Assembly: GCA_964630925.1 (NCBI GenBank)
Contig: CAZVZK010000003.1
Span: forward strand, 62,001-126,000
Length of the DNA: 64,000 bases
Source of the DNA: RGDT01 sp964630925
Lineage (GTDB): Bacteria > Planctomycetota > Planctomycetia > Gemmatales > Gemmataceae
Direction: 5' to 3'
Shown here: piece by piece, positions 1 to 8,281 of the stretch
How positions within the stretch are numbered: the first letter of the stretch is position 1
Layout: every line of letters begins with the position of its first letter
The notes under the pieces: model-generated
The model's input: the letters and a program-made list of their open reading frames with translations, nothing else
What the model was told of the DNA's origin: nothing
Database searches by the model: none
Program-made: the position numbers and the translations under genes

Positions 1-81
1 GACGATGGCCGGGGCGGCGGGCCAGAGCAGGGCCGCGGCGGCGGGGAGGGCGAGGAGCAGCAAGAGGGAGAGACGCGCCAT
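1..81 (-). CDS. N-terminal fragment of a secreted or membrane protein
   Basis: Only the first 27 codons lie in the window; the gene runs off the left edge. It starts with ATG at 81 and reads as a signal peptide or membrane anchor: a short basic start (MAR) followed by a long Leu/Ala run (LSLLLLLALPAAAALL) and then WPAAPA. It follows the GT2 gene on the same strand after about 30 bases, so it may be the next gene of the same surface-sugar operon. The function cannot be read from this fragment. Confidence 0.55.
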   Translation of the reverse strand, partial: MARLSLLLLLALPAAAALLWPAAPAIV

Positions 82-112
82 CCCTCCACTGTCGCGCCGA
101 CGGGGCGGCTCG

Positions 113-1096
113 TCAAGCCCGCCAGAAGGACCAGAGGTGTCGGGCGGCGAAGGCGGACAGGCCGGCGAGGTCGAGCCCGGCGCGGCGGCCGGAGCGTCCT
201 CGGAGGCGGTCCCAGGCCCAGCGGAGGGCCAGCTCGGCGAGGCGCACGGGCACGTCGAGGGTGGCGAGGAGTTTGTAGAGGAGGATGGCCGGCTCGCCGC
301 TGCCCGCGGTGCGCAGGCTGCGGGTGAGGCCGGCGATGGTGTTGCCGTGGACGAAGCCGGGTCGATGGCGTGTGGCGACGCGGCCGAGGTGGATGATGCT
401 GGTGTCGGGGTCGTGGAGGACCCGGTGGGTGCGGCCGACGCGGAGGCAGAGGTCGATGTCCTCGCCGCCGAAGCGGTAATTCTCGTCCCAGCCTCCGACG
501 GCCTTCCAGACGCGGCGGGGCATGAAGAGGGCGGCGCCGAGGAGGACCTCGGCGGGGGCCTGGGCGTCGCGGCCGGCGAAGGCGTCGTGGGCGGAGCGGA
601 AGAGGCCGGTCCAGCGGAGGAGGGTGAGGCGGTGGCAGAGGGCCGCCACGGTGGGGCGTCCGCGGACGGAGCGTTGGACGCGGCCGTCGGCGCCGACGAG
701 GCGAGGGCCGAGGATGCCGAGGTCGGGGTTGGCGCGGGCCTGGAGGAGCATGCGGCGGACGGCGCCGCGTGGGATGACGGTGTCGTTGTTGAGGAAGAGG
801 AGGTGGCGGCCGGAGGCGGCTCGGGCGGCCTGGTTGCAGGCGCGGGCGTAGCCGGCGTTGTCGGCGTTGCGGATGAGGGTGACGTGGGGGAACTCGGCGG
901 CGACCGCGTCGGGCGCCCCGTCCGTGGAGGCGTTATCGACGACGATCACCTCCAGGCGCACGCCCTGGCGGCGGGGCGTCAGCGAGCGGAGGCAGGCGCG
1001 GAGCTGCGGGAGGCAGTTCCAGTTGACGATGCAGGCGGAGACGTGGGGCCGGCGGCGGCGGGTGTCAGCCGGCGGCGCGGCGGGTGACGGGTGCAT
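113..1096 (-). CDS. Glycosyltransferase family 2
   Basis: This 327-residue protein is a GT-A fold glycosyltransferase of family 2, rhamnosyl/WbbL-like by layout, probably adding a sugar to a surface polysaccharide at the cytoplasmic face. The N-terminal nucleotide-binding part shows SACIVNWN, EVIVVDNASTDG and the acidic NNDT motif; GWDENYRFGGEDIDLCLR is the acceptor-side block typical of the family. The C-terminus is basic and rich in Trp and Leu, suiting membrane association. The ATG at 1096 is chosen because the conserved domain begins soon after it. The gene overlaps the 3' end of the upstream methyltransferase gene by 32 bases, so the two are probably co-translated. The donor and acceptor sugars cannot be told. 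Confidence 0.85.
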   Translation of the reverse strand: MHPSPAAPPADTRRRRPHVSACIVNWNCLPQLRACLRSLTPRRQGVRLEVIVVDNASTDGAPDAVAAEFPHVTLIRNADNAGYARACNQAARAASGRHLLFLNNDTVIPRGAVRRMLLQARANPDLGILGPRLVGADGRVQRSVRGRPTVAALCHRLTLLRWTGLFRSAHDAFAGRDAQAPAEVLLGAALFMPRRVWKAVGGWDENYRFGGEDIDLCLRVGRTHRVLHDPDTSIIHLGRVATRHRPGFVHGNTIAGLTRSLRTAGSGEPAILLYKLLATLDVPVRLAELALRWAWDRLRGRSGRRAGLDLAGLSAFAARHLWSFWRA

Positions 1097-1781
1097 GCTC
1101 CCTCCGGGCTGAGCTGAGGACCTCGGCGTGCCAGACCTCGCGGTCGAGCTGGGGTGCGAAGGGGCCTCGGCCGCCGAGGAGGCGGGCGAGGTGGTAGCGG
1201 AGGGACCGGAACCAGCCGAGGGGCTGGCGGGCGTGGGCGGCCATCTTGCCGGCGTATTCGGCGTACAGCTCGGGGGTGATGGGCGCGTGGGCCTCGCGGT
1301 AGGCGACGGCCCAGACGTTCTCGGGGCGGCCACGGGCGCCGTGCCAGCCGACGAGCTTGCTGGGGTAGTCCTCGAGGAGGACCTTGAGGGCGTCTGGTGT
1401 GAAGCGCCAGTAGTCGCAGGGGTGGCAGTGGATGTGGAAGTGGAAGGGCACCGAGACGACGAAGGCGCCGTCGGGGCGGAGGACGCGGCGGACCTCCTCG
1501 AAGCCACGCCAGAAGCGCGGGACGTGTTCGAAGGCGGAGAAGGCGATGACGGTGCCGACGGAGGCGTCGGGGAGGTCGAGTCGCTCCACGTCGCCGACGA
1601 GATCGACGCCAGGGCCGGGGCGGATGTCGAGGCCGATGTACTCGCGGCCCTTGAGTAAGGAGCGGAGGTTGACGAGGTCCTCCTGGCCCTCCACCTGGTA
1701 GGAGCCGACCTCGAGGATGGGCTCGGGGAGGTGGAAGGTGTCGATGACGGAGCGGGCGAGGCCGCGGAGGAACGGTGTCAT
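1065..1781 (-). CDS. Class I SAM-dependent methyltransferase
   Basis: This 238-residue protein has the SAM-binding Rossmann motifs of a class I methyltransferase: ILEVGS (motif I), YIGLDIRPG (motif II), DLPDASVGTVIAFSAFEH (motif IV region, Methyltransf_11-like) and VLRPDGAFVVSVPF (motif VI). The later HCHPCDYWRFTPDAL segment is typical of methyltransferases found in sugar and lipopolysaccharide clusters. The start at 1781 (MTPF) is preferred over an upstream ATG because the extra residues are Pro-rich and unlike the family. It overlaps the GT2 gene that follows, which supports a role in glycan or surface polymer modification. The substrate is unknown. Confidence 0.82.
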   Translation of the reverse strand: MTPFLRGLARSVIDTFHLPEPILEVGSYQVEGQEDLVNLRSLLKGREYIGLDIRPGPGVDLVGDVERLDLPDASVGTVIAFSAFEHVPRFWRGFEEVRRVLRPDGAFVVSVPFHFHIHCHPCDYWRFTPDALKVLLEDYPSKLVGWHGARGRPENVWAVAYREAHAPITPELYAEYAGKMAAHARQPLGWFRSLRYHLARLLGGRGPFAPQLDREVWHAEVLSSARREHAPVTRRAAG

Positions 1782-1860
1782 GGCGTGGGGCTCCGTACGG
1801 GGGGCGGGGCGGGTATCGGGGATAACAGGAGGGGCGGGGGGAATCAAGGTGTCCCCGAAG

Positions 1861-1887
1861 GCCCAGGGTTAGCGACTCACCCTGGGC
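1861..1887. repeat. Small inverted repeat
   Basis: GCCCAGGGT (1861-1869) and ACCCTGGGC (1879-1887) form a perfect 9-bp stem around a 9-base loop. It lies between the divergent methyltransferase and membrane-hydrolase genes. From memory, similar CCCAGGGT/ACCCTGGG stems are scattered between genes in planctomycete genomes, so it is more likely a dispersed repeat than a gene-specific site. Confidence 0.55.
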
Positions 1888-1938
1888 TACCGGTCTGTCG
1901 GCGAAAGCGGCTCCAACAGCCGGGGCGCGTGGGTATCC

Positions 1939-1980
1939 GTTGCGACGTTCGGCTTGCATCGGGGGGCCGCCGAACGCAAC
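1939..1980. repeat. Imperfect stem-loop upstream of the membrane hydrolase gene
   Basis: GTTGCG-(3-base bulge)-TTCGGC at 1939-1953 can pair with GCCGAACGCAAC at 1969-1980. It ends about 30 bases before the start codon at 2013 and would lie in the 5' leader. A regulatory role is possible but nothing else supports it. Confidence 0.3.
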
Positions 1981-2012
1981 AATGCCGTCCGCCCGAGGGA
2001 GGACCGCCGACG

Positions 2013-2711
2013 ATGGCAAGCTACCGCGGCCACCTGATGCTCGCCGCCCCGCTGGGTCTGGCCTACGGCGCGTTGCCGCTGCTGCGCGCCGACTTCGACT
2101 GGGGGCACTGCGTCCTGGGCGCGGGCCTGACGACGGCGGGGGGGCTGCTGCCGGACCTGGACAGTGACTCGGGGGTGCCGGTGCGCGAGATGTTCGGGCT
2201 GGCGAGCACGCTGGCGGCGGTGATGCTGTTCAAGCCGGTCCTCGACTACGGGTTCAACATCCACCAGACGCTGGCCCTGCTGATCGTGTCGTACCTGTGC
2301 CTGCGGTACATCGTGTCGGACATCTTCCGGCGGATGACGGTGCACCGGGGGATGTTCCATTCGATCCCGGCGACGCTGATCGCGGGGCTGGCGGTGTACC
2401 TGGCGTACCCGACGTTCGACCTGTGGGTGAAGCTGTACATGGCGGGCGCGGTGATGGCGGGCTACGTGTCGCACCTCGTCCTCGATGAGATCTACGCGGT
2501 GGACTTCAACGGGGTGAAGATCAAGATGAACCAGTTCGCGGGCACCGCCCTCAAGTTCGGCTCTTCATCGTGGGTGGCGACGCTGACGTGCTACGTGATC
2601 CTGGGGATGCTCGGGTACGCGGCGTACAACGGCGGGATGCCGGACCTGACGAAGCTGCCGGCGGGGTGGCGGATGTCGGCGTCGTTGCCGTCGCCGAAGG
2701 CGGGGCCGTGA
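2013..2711 (+). CDS. Membrane-bound metal-dependent hydrolase (YdjM/DUF457-like)
   Basis: This 232-residue protein matches the YdjM/DUF457 group (annotated LexA-binding, inner membrane-associated hydrolase, PF04307). Visible hallmarks are the early His in YRGHLMLAAPLG, the acidic motif LLPDLDSDSGV, HRGMFHSIPA with two histidines, and SHLVLDEIYAVD, in the order seen in that family. About four to five hydrophobic membrane segments lie between them. The start at 2013 follows a purine-rich GAGGGAGGA ribosome site about ten bases upstream; any longer reading lacks support. The substrate is unknown for most members. Confidence 0.8.
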   Translation: MASYRGHLMLAAPLGLAYGALPLLRADFDWGHCVLGAGLTTAGGLLPDLDSDSGVPVREMFGLASTLAAVMLFKPVLDYGFNIHQTLALLIVSYLCLRYIVSDIFRRMTVHRGMFHSIPATLIAGLAVYLAYPTFDLWVKLYMAGAVMAGYVSHLVLDEIYAVDFNGVKIKMNQFAGTALKFGSSSWVATLTCYVILGMLGYAAYNGGMPDLTKLPAGWRMSASLPSPKAGP

Positions 2712-2844
2712 GTTTTTCTCGACAATCCGAGGATTTCCCGGCCCGCGCCCGCTGACGGCCCGCGCGGGCCCTCCTATCCTTGAGTACAACGGCCGGCCCG
2801 GCGTGGGCCCGCGCGACGGTGATTACAGACAGGAGAGATGGGAA

Positions 2845-3258
2845 ATGCCGGACTTCAAGAAGTTGGCGGTGGCGGCGATCCTGGCGGATGGGAAGATCGA
2901 TGAGACGGAGGTGAAGGTCCTGCAGAAGGAGCTGAAGGACGAGGGTGGCGCGTACTCGAACGACGCGGCCCGCTTCCTGATCGAGCTGCGTGAGATCGCC
3001 CACAAGAAGAAGAAGGATGTCACCCCCGCCTTCGAGACGTTCTTCTTCAAGGTTGTGACCGCGTTCGTGCTGAAGGACGACCACATCAGCAAGAGCGAGG
3101 TGGACTGGATCCGCACGAACCTCCTCGCCGACGGCAAGATCGACGACAACGAGTGGGCGTTCGTGCAGAAGATCAACAAGAAGGCCAAGACCAAGCACGC
3201 GGATTGGGATAAGCTCTACGCGGAGCTGGAGGCCAAGCACGCGAAGTCCAAGAAGTAG
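2845..3258 (+). CDS. TerB-like small acidic alpha-helical protein
   Basis: This 137-residue protein has two related halves each carrying an acidic ADGKID motif (ILADGKIDETE near residue 11 and LLADGKIDDNE near residue 94), the pattern of TerB/DjlA-N-type helical domains, a fold linked to tellurite resistance and stress but often of unknown role. The C-terminus is very lysine-rich. The start at 2845 (MPDFKK) sits just after an AGGAGAG ribosome site; an upstream in-frame ATG lacks one. The stop codon lies inside the outer arm of the inverted repeat that follows. Not in an obvious operon. Confidence 0.7.
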   Translation: MPDFKKLAVAAILADGKIDETEVKVLQKELKDEGGAYSNDAARFLIELREIAHKKKKDVTPAFETFFFKVVTAFVLKDDHISKSEVDWIRTNLLADGKIDDNEWAFVQKINKKAKTKHADWDKLYAELEAKHAKSKK

Positions 3259-3374
3259 GGGTCAGGGGTCAGGGGTCAGCAAGAAGAAAGAGAACAGCCA
3301 GTGAACAGCCGCCACCGAGGGCTGTTCACTGGCTGTTCTTCTTGGTTTTCACTGACCCCTGACCCCTACTTCTT
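3250..3374. repeat. Nested inverted repeat with GGGGTCA iterations
   Basis: The outer arms are 23 bases each (3250-3272 and 3352-3374) and match perfectly as reverse complements. They carry repeated GGGGTCA units, and the left arm contains the last two Lys codons and the stop of the TerB-like gene. Inside is a second perfect 20-bp stem (3291-3310 with 3320-3339) around a 9-base loop. The structure could end transcription from the left, but its size and the copied coding end suggest a mobile or duplicated repeat. Confidence 0.75.
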
Positions 3375-3495
3375 GCTCTTGCCAGCGCGGCGGGGCCTGG
3401 GTATACGCCCCCCCTCGCACATGCATTCCAACACGATTCGGCCGGGCCGACGGGGCGTTCGGGGGAGCGCGCCGGCGGGCCAGGGGGGAGGCCGC

Positions 3496-3840
3496 ATGCT
3501 GGCCCGCGCGCAGCTCAACCGCATCCTGTACGACGACTCGTTGACACGCCACCTCGGGGACGAGGAGGCCCGCGTCCTGATCGAGTGGCTCGCCGACGCG
3601 GCCGAACGAATACCGCCGGACCCGGCGGAGGCGGCGGCCGCGGCCGCCGAGGCGCTGTGCCGCCGAGGACGGGTGCTGTCACGGCTCGTGCGCCTGTGGT
3701 GCCACGACGGGGAACAGGGGGCGGCGGCACAGCTCGCCGTCTGCGAGGGCCTCGTCACCGCGCTGCCGTCGGGGCACGCCGACCCTTACCTCGTGATGCG
3801 CCGGCTCGTCATCCACGAGGCCACGCGCCGGGCGGCGTGA
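3496..3840 (+). CDS. Hypothetical 114-residue protein
   Basis: I do not recognise this family. The protein is helical in character, starts MLARAQLNRILYDD, has an acidic-alternating stretch (GDEEARVLIEWLADAAER) and a Cys-containing middle (ALCRRGR, RLWCHDGE). The start at 3496 is supported by a strong GGGGGGAGG ribosome site five bases upstream. Third-position GC is high and the composition is non-repetitive, which argues for real coding. Opposite strand readings here are Arg/Pro/Ser shadows. Confidence 0.55.
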   Translation: MLARAQLNRILYDDSLTRHLGDEEARVLIEWLADAAERIPPDPAEAAAAAAEALCRRGRVLSRLVRLWCHDGEQGAAAQLAVCEGLVTALPSGHADPYLVMRRLVIHEATRRAA

Positions 3841-3860
3841 CGCCGGGCGCGCGGCCCTGT

Positions 3861-4414
3861 TCACTCACGCCCGAGCCAGGGTTGGGCTTTGCGGGTGCCG
3901 GGCTGCCGCCAATGGTGCTGCATGACCCCGAGGGCCAGTACCGCGATCGCCTGTCCGATCCGCGCCTGGGTCGCCTCGTCCTCGGCGAGGGGGGCGGTCA
4001 GCGTCTCGCCGGCGAGCGTGTGTGCCGGGGGTGTGTCCGCCGGTCTGGAGCGGAAGGAGACCTTCAACGGCCCTTCCGGCCGCCCCGTCGGCGGGGGGCG
4101 TCCACGGTGATGCAGGCCCCGATCTCCCGCTCGGCGCAGTACCGCAGCAGGCCGTCTCGCTCGTCGTCGGGCAGGTCGTGCATCATGACGAGGGCGACGC
4201 CGCCCTCGGCGATCCGGTCCCGCGCCTCGTCCGCGTCCTGGACCTTCTCGAGGTGGGCGCCCACCGGCGGGGCGAAGCGGAAGCCCGGCTCCAACTTGTT
4301 GGCGTTCAGCCATTCCAGGGCGCTCTCGATGATCGCCTCGGCGTTCTCCCGCTCCTCGCTGAAGCCGGGGAAGGCGAGGAGGACCGCGTACTCATACTCA
4401 ACCGTGTCGAACAT
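3861..4414 (-). pseudogene. Frameshifted hypothetical gene
   Basis: Two overlapping minus-strand frames read as one protein. The first part starts at ATG 4414 (MFDTVEYEYAVLLAFPGF) and runs through ALVMMHDLPDDERDGLLRYC and GACITVDAP. The natural continuation, PTGRPEGPLKVSFRSRPADT, is in another frame and ends at WLGRE and the stop at 3861. The switch falls at a run of six G (plus strand, 4093-4098), so one base lost or gained in that run would join them into a protein of about 180 residues. Either the gene is broken or the run was misread. The family is not recognised. Confidence 0.6.
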
Positions 4415-4551
4415 GGCTGCGTCCTCCGGCCGTGTGCCTGCCGGCAGTCTATGCACGCCACGTCCTGCGTGCGAGGGCGAGAAGGGATCGATGCGGCTCG
4501 GTATCATGGACCCCATGCGAGGCGCCGCCCCGCCGATGCAAGGAGCCCGGG

Positions 4552-5316
4552 ATGTTCGGATGGCTGTTCCCGCCGCGGTGCCCGTGCGACCCCGCCGCCA
4601 AGGCGTGGGTCGAGGACCGGCTGCGCTGGCTGACCCGCCAGTTCGGGCTGCACCTGCTGATCGAGCGCCCCATCGTCCTTCCCACGGATGAGTTCTTCCC
4701 CGACCCCTACGACGGCACGCCCAGGGCCGCACAGGCCATGTTCCGCCGCGTGTGCGGCTACATGGGCGTCGATCCGCGCCGCGTCGATTTCGAGATGTTC
4801 GATGACCCGACGCCGTCCACGACTTACGCCTTCGACCCGGAGCGCGGTTTCGCCGCCGGCTACTGGGAGGACGGGCTCGTGAGCATCGAGCGCGGGGCGC
4901 TGGACCGCCCCGCCGACCTCATCGGCACGATGGCGCACGAGCTGGCGCACCAGCGCCTCATCGGCGAGGGCCGCGTCGATCCGCGCGCGCCGGACAACGA
5001 GCTGCTCACCGACCTGACGGCGGTGTACCACGGCTTCGGCGTCTTCCTGGCCAACAATCGCCGCAAGCACATCGGCAAGCTCTCGCACTGGCCGGGCACG
5101 AAGCTCGTCAAGCCGGAGTACATCTCCGAGCCGATCCTCGGCTACGCGCTGGCGCACTTCGCGTGGTTCCGCGACGAGCCGAGCCCGGCGTGGGCGTCGG
5201 CCCTCAACTGGGCGCCGCACGCCGTCTTCAAGCAGGGCCTGCGCTGGCTCACCGAGACGAAGGATTCGGCGTTCCAGCCGGTGCGGCTGCGCCTCCACAC
5301 GGAGGACGACGGCTGA
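4552..5316 (+). CDS. Putative zinc-dependent peptidase with HELAH motif
   Basis: This 254-residue protein has the zincin signature MAHELAHQRL near residue 127, where the two His and the Glu would bind zinc and act as base. The downstream NELLTDLTAVYHGFG, with acidic residues about 25 residues on, can provide the third ligand as in gluzincins. It starts MFGWLFPPRCPCDP and has no clear signal peptide, so it is probably cytoplasmic. The ATG at 4552 follows GGAG seven bases upstream. The 3' end faces the kinase gene with a 3-base gap. The substrate is unknown; 'peptidase' rests on the motif alone. Confidence 0.65.
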   Translation: MFGWLFPPRCPCDPAAKAWVEDRLRWLTRQFGLHLLIERPIVLPTDEFFPDPYDGTPRAAQAMFRRVCGYMGVDPRRVDFEMFDDPTPSTTYAFDPERGFAAGYWEDGLVSIERGALDRPADLIGTMAHELAHQRLIGEGRVDPRAPDNELLTDLTAVYHGFGVFLANNRRKHIGKLSHWPGTKLVKPEYISEPILGYALAHFAWFRDEPSPAWASALNWAPHAVFKQGLRWLTETKDSAFQPVRLRLHTEDDG

Positions 5317-5319
5317 GCG

Positions 5320-7224
5320 TCACTTCAGCCGCCTGTCGATCTCGGCGAGGCCGTCCTTCGCCTCCTTGACCGGGCCTGCCATCGCCTCCTCCTTCTCGTA
5401 GAGCGTGGAGGCGTCGTAAAGCGGCACGCGCAGGCTCAAGAGCGACACCCCGGGCGCGTCGATGGAGGCCCTGGCCGCCGCGACGGCCTTGGCCACGGCC
5501 GTGACGCGGGCGGCGGTGTCCTGGCCGCCGCCGATGCGGTCCTTCATGGCCTTGGCCTGCACCGCGGCGTGCAGCGCCCAGAGCTGGCCGCCCGTCGCCT
5601 GCCGCGCCTCGTTGCGGAGCTGGGTGTAGGTGTCGCGCGCGCCGGCGAGGTCGCCGAGGCGGGCCTTGCGCCAGGCGGCGAACGCCAACCGCTCCAGGGC
5701 GTCGAGGGCGACCTCGCCGCGCGTCTCGCGCGCCCGCTCCTGGTGCGTCTGCATGCTCAATTCGATGCGGTCCAGGCCGGCCAGCATCGCCAGGTGCCGC
5801 CGGGCCACCGGGCCCACGCGGGCGTTCTCCTGGTCCACCAGCCTCCACTGCCGCTCGGCCTCCTTGCGGTCGCCGTCGTACTCCGCCAGGGCCGCAGCGA
5901 GCGCCGCCGTCTCGTCGTCGTTGTTCGCCCCGACCGGCATGCGCCCGTCCTCGCGTTTGTTCTTGACGTGTTTGGCCATCACCTCCTCGAACTCGCGCAC
6001 CACGTGGTCGTCGGCCCACTCGCGCATCTTACCCGTCATCTTGTCGTCATTCTTGCCGTACAGGGCCAGGTAGCGGCGGATGGGGCCGCCGCTCTCCATC
6101 GCCGCGTCGCGCTTGCCGGCGGCGATCAGGCCCTCCGCCTGCTTGTACAGCGATTCCGCCGAGGGCGGCATCAGGGCGAAGGCGATGAGCGTGACGACGA
6201 CGAGCAGGGCGACGACCAGTCCGCCGGCCTGGAGCCACAGGGGCAGGCCCTTCGGCCCGTCCTCCTTCTTCTTCTTCTTCTTCGGCTTCTTGCCGAGCAT
6301 GGCGCGGGCGGCGTCCTTGTCCTCGGCGCTCAGCTCGGCGCCCCTGGGGAGGTCGCCGCGGCGGGCGGCGGCCAGCTCGACGCCCGCCGAGGCGTGCGCC
6401 TCGACCCTGTCCTGGATGCTCGCCAGCACCTCGCCGACCATCGCGGCGTCGCGCGGCCGGTGCTCGGGCTTCTTCTCCAGCAACTGCATGACGAGGTTAT
6501 CCATCCACACCGGCAGGTCGGGCAGGAAGCGGCTGGGACGCTCGGGCACGCCCTGGATGTGCAGCATGAACATGTCCACGGCGTTGTCGGCGACGAACGG
6601 CTTGCGGCCCGCGAGCAGCTCGTAGAAGACGACGCCGAGGGAGTAGAGGTCGGACTTGAAGGTGATCTCCTTGCCGGTGCACTGCTCGGGGGACATGTAG
6701 GCGGCGGTGCCGACCGTGGAGTTGGTGGCGGTGAGCTGGGAGGCGTCGATGTCCTTGGCGATGCCGAAGTCGGTGAGCTTGAGGGTGCCGTCCTCGAGGA
6801 TCATGAGGTTGGACGGCTTGAGGTCGCGGTGGACGACGCCGGCCTCGTGGGCGTGCTGCAACGCGGCGCAGAGCTGCTTCCCGAGGTCGATGACCTGCTC
6901 CCAGGTCATGCGGTCGCGTCGGGCCATCGTCCTGTCGAGGGTCTCGCCCTGGATGTACTCCATCGCGTAGTAGGGCATGCCCTGGAACTTGCCGACGCCG
7001 AAGAGGCGGACGATGTTGGGGTGCCTGAGCTGCTTGAGGATGTTCGCCTCGCGCTCGAAGCGCGCCAGGGCGTTGGGGTTGGCAGACCCCATGTTGGGCG
7101 CCATGACCTTGATGGCGACCTTCTGGCCGGTCTTGACGTACGAGGCGAGGTAGACGGCGCCCATGGCGCCGGCGCCCAGCTCCTTCTCGATCAGGAACGG
7201 CCCGATCTGTTGCCCGATGAGCAT
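5320..7224 (-). CDS. Membrane-anchored serine/threonine protein kinase
   Basis: This 634-residue protein has a complete N-terminal Hanks-type kinase domain: G-loop GAGAMGAVY at 17-25, ATP-binding Lys39, HRDLKPSN at 132, DFG at 152 and activation/APE region AAYMSPEQ. A Lys-rich linker (KKPKKKKKK, about 315-325) precedes a single membrane span (about residues 332-352). The roughly 280 residues after the span are helical, probably TPR-like, and would lie outside the cytoplasm. Such kinases sense signals through the outer part; the target is unknown. The start at 7224 is the only one that keeps the kinase N-terminus intact. It sits 69 bases downstream of hemB on the same strand. Confidence 0.92.
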   Translation of the reverse strand: MLIGQQIGPFLIEKELGAGAMGAVYLASYVKTGQKVAIKVMAPNMGSANPNALARFEREANILKQLRHPNIVRLFGVGKFQGMPYYAMEYIQGETLDRTMARRDRMTWEQVIDLGKQLCAALQHAHEAGVVHRDLKPSNLMILEDGTLKLTDFGIAKDIDASQLTATNSTVGTAAYMSPEQCTGKEITFKSDLYSLGVVFYELLAGRKPFVADNAVDMFMLHIQGVPERPSRFLPDLPVWMDNLVMQLLEKKPEHRPRDAAMVGEVLASIQDRVEAHASAGVELAAARRGDLPRGAELSAEDKDAARAMLGKKPKKKKKKEDGPKGLPLWLQAGGLVVALLVVVTLIAFALMPPSAESLYKQAEGLIAAGKRDAAMESGGPIRRYLALYGKNDDKMTGKMREWADDHVVREFEEVMAKHVKNKREDGRMPVGANNDDETAALAAALAEYDGDRKEAERQWRLVDQENARVGPVARRHLAMLAGLDRIELSMQTHQERARETRGEVALDALERLAFAAWRKARLGDLAGARDTYTQLRNEARQATGGQLWALHAAVQAKAMKDRIGGGQDTAARVTAVAKAVAAARASIDAPGVSLLSLRVPLYDASTLYEKEEAMAGPVKEAKDGLAEIDRRLK

Positions 7225-7293
7225 GCCCGCACCCCCCGGCCCGACGACGGTGCCAGTGGTCAGGATAAGCGGGACGCCGGCGGAGGCAACGGC

Positions 7294-8277
7294 TCAGGCC
7301 AGCCACCGCGCCGCGTCCAGCGCGTGGTACGTCAGGATCATGTCGGCCCCGGCCCGCTTGATCCCCGTCAGGATCTCCAGCGCCACGCGCCGCTCATCGA
7401 TCCAGCCCTTCGCCGCCGCCGCCTTCACCATCGCGAACTCGCCCGAGACGTTGTACGCCGCGATCGGCACATCGAACCGCTCACGCACCCGGCGGATGAT
7501 GTCGAGGTACGCCAGGGCCGGCTTGACCATGATGATGTCGGCGCCCTCGTCGAGGTCGAGGGCGACCTCGCGCATCGCCTCGTTGGCGTTGGCCGGGTCC
7601 ATCTGGTACGTCGAGCGGTCGCCGAACTGCGGCGGAGACTCGGCGGCGTCGCGGAACGGCCCGTAGAAGCCGGAGGCGTACTTGGCCGCGTAACTCATGA
7701 TCGGGACGTGGGAGAGGGACGCGTCGTCGAGGCCGCGGCGGATGGCCCCGACCATGCCGTCGAGCATGCCGGACGGGGCGACCATGTCGGCGCCGGCCTT
7801 CGCGTGGGAGACGCACTGGGCGGCGAGGTGCGGCAGCGTCGCGTCGTTTTCGAGGTCGAGCCGCCCCGTGGACTCGCCGAGGATGCCGCAATGGCCGTGG
7901 TCGGTGTATTCGCAGAAGCACTCGTCGGTGATGAGCAGCGCCTTGTCGCCGAAGGCCTTCTTGAGCAGGCGGAGGGCCTGCTGGACGATGCCGCCCTCCT
8001 CGAGGGCGACGGCGCCGGCGGGATCCTTGGCGGCGGGTATGCCGAAGAGGATGAAGGAGCGGATGCCGAGGTCGATGGCGGGGCCGGCCTCGTCGGCGAG
8101 GCGGTCGAGGGAGAGCTGGAAGTTCCCCGGCATGGAGGCGATCTCCTTGCGGACGCCGGAGCCGTGGCGGACGAACAGGGGGAGGATGAGGTCGGACGGC
8201 GAGAGGCACGTCTCGCGGACGAGGCCGCGGACGAGGGGGTGATGGCGGAGGCGGCGCGGCCGGTGGGTGGGGTGCAT
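7294..8277 (-). CDS. hemB: Delta-aminolevulinic acid dehydratase (porphobilinogen synthase)
   Basis: This 327-residue enzyme condenses two 5-aminolevulinate molecules into porphobilinogen, an early step of haem and tetrapyrrole synthesis. It matches the usual family length. Visible sites are the Cys-rich zinc loop DECFCEYTDHGHCG (three Cys, so a zinc-type enzyme), the Schiff-base lysine region MSYAAKYASGFYGPFRDAA and the second Lys region DIIMVKPALAYLD. The start at 8277 (MHPTHRPRRLR) is chosen over an upstream ATG whose extra residues are Pro/Ser-rich. It lies four bases after the nucleotidyltransferase-like gene, probably in one transcript. No other haem gene is nearby. Confidence 0.95.
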   Translation of the reverse strand: MHPTHRPRRLRHHPLVRGLVRETCLSPSDLILPLFVRHGSGVRKEIASMPGNFQLSLDRLADEAGPAIDLGIRSFILFGIPAAKDPAGAVALEEGGIVQQALRLLKKAFGDKALLITDECFCEYTDHGHCGILGESTGRLDLENDATLPHLAAQCVSHAKAGADMVAPSGMLDGMVGAIRRGLDDASLSHVPIMSYAAKYASGFYGPFRDAAESPPQFGDRSTYQMDPANANEAMREVALDLDEGADIIMVKPALAYLDIIRRVRERFDVPIAAYNVSGEFAMVKAAAAKGWIDERRVALEILTGIKRAGADMILTYHALDAARWLA

Positions 8278-8281
8278 GGGT

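Noticed and set aside
3366..3758. Minus-strand reading ending in AGKSKK
   Set aside because: The ending comes from the mirrored arm of the inverted repeat; the rest is Arg/Ser/Ala-rich without family features and opposes the plus-strand gene at 3496.
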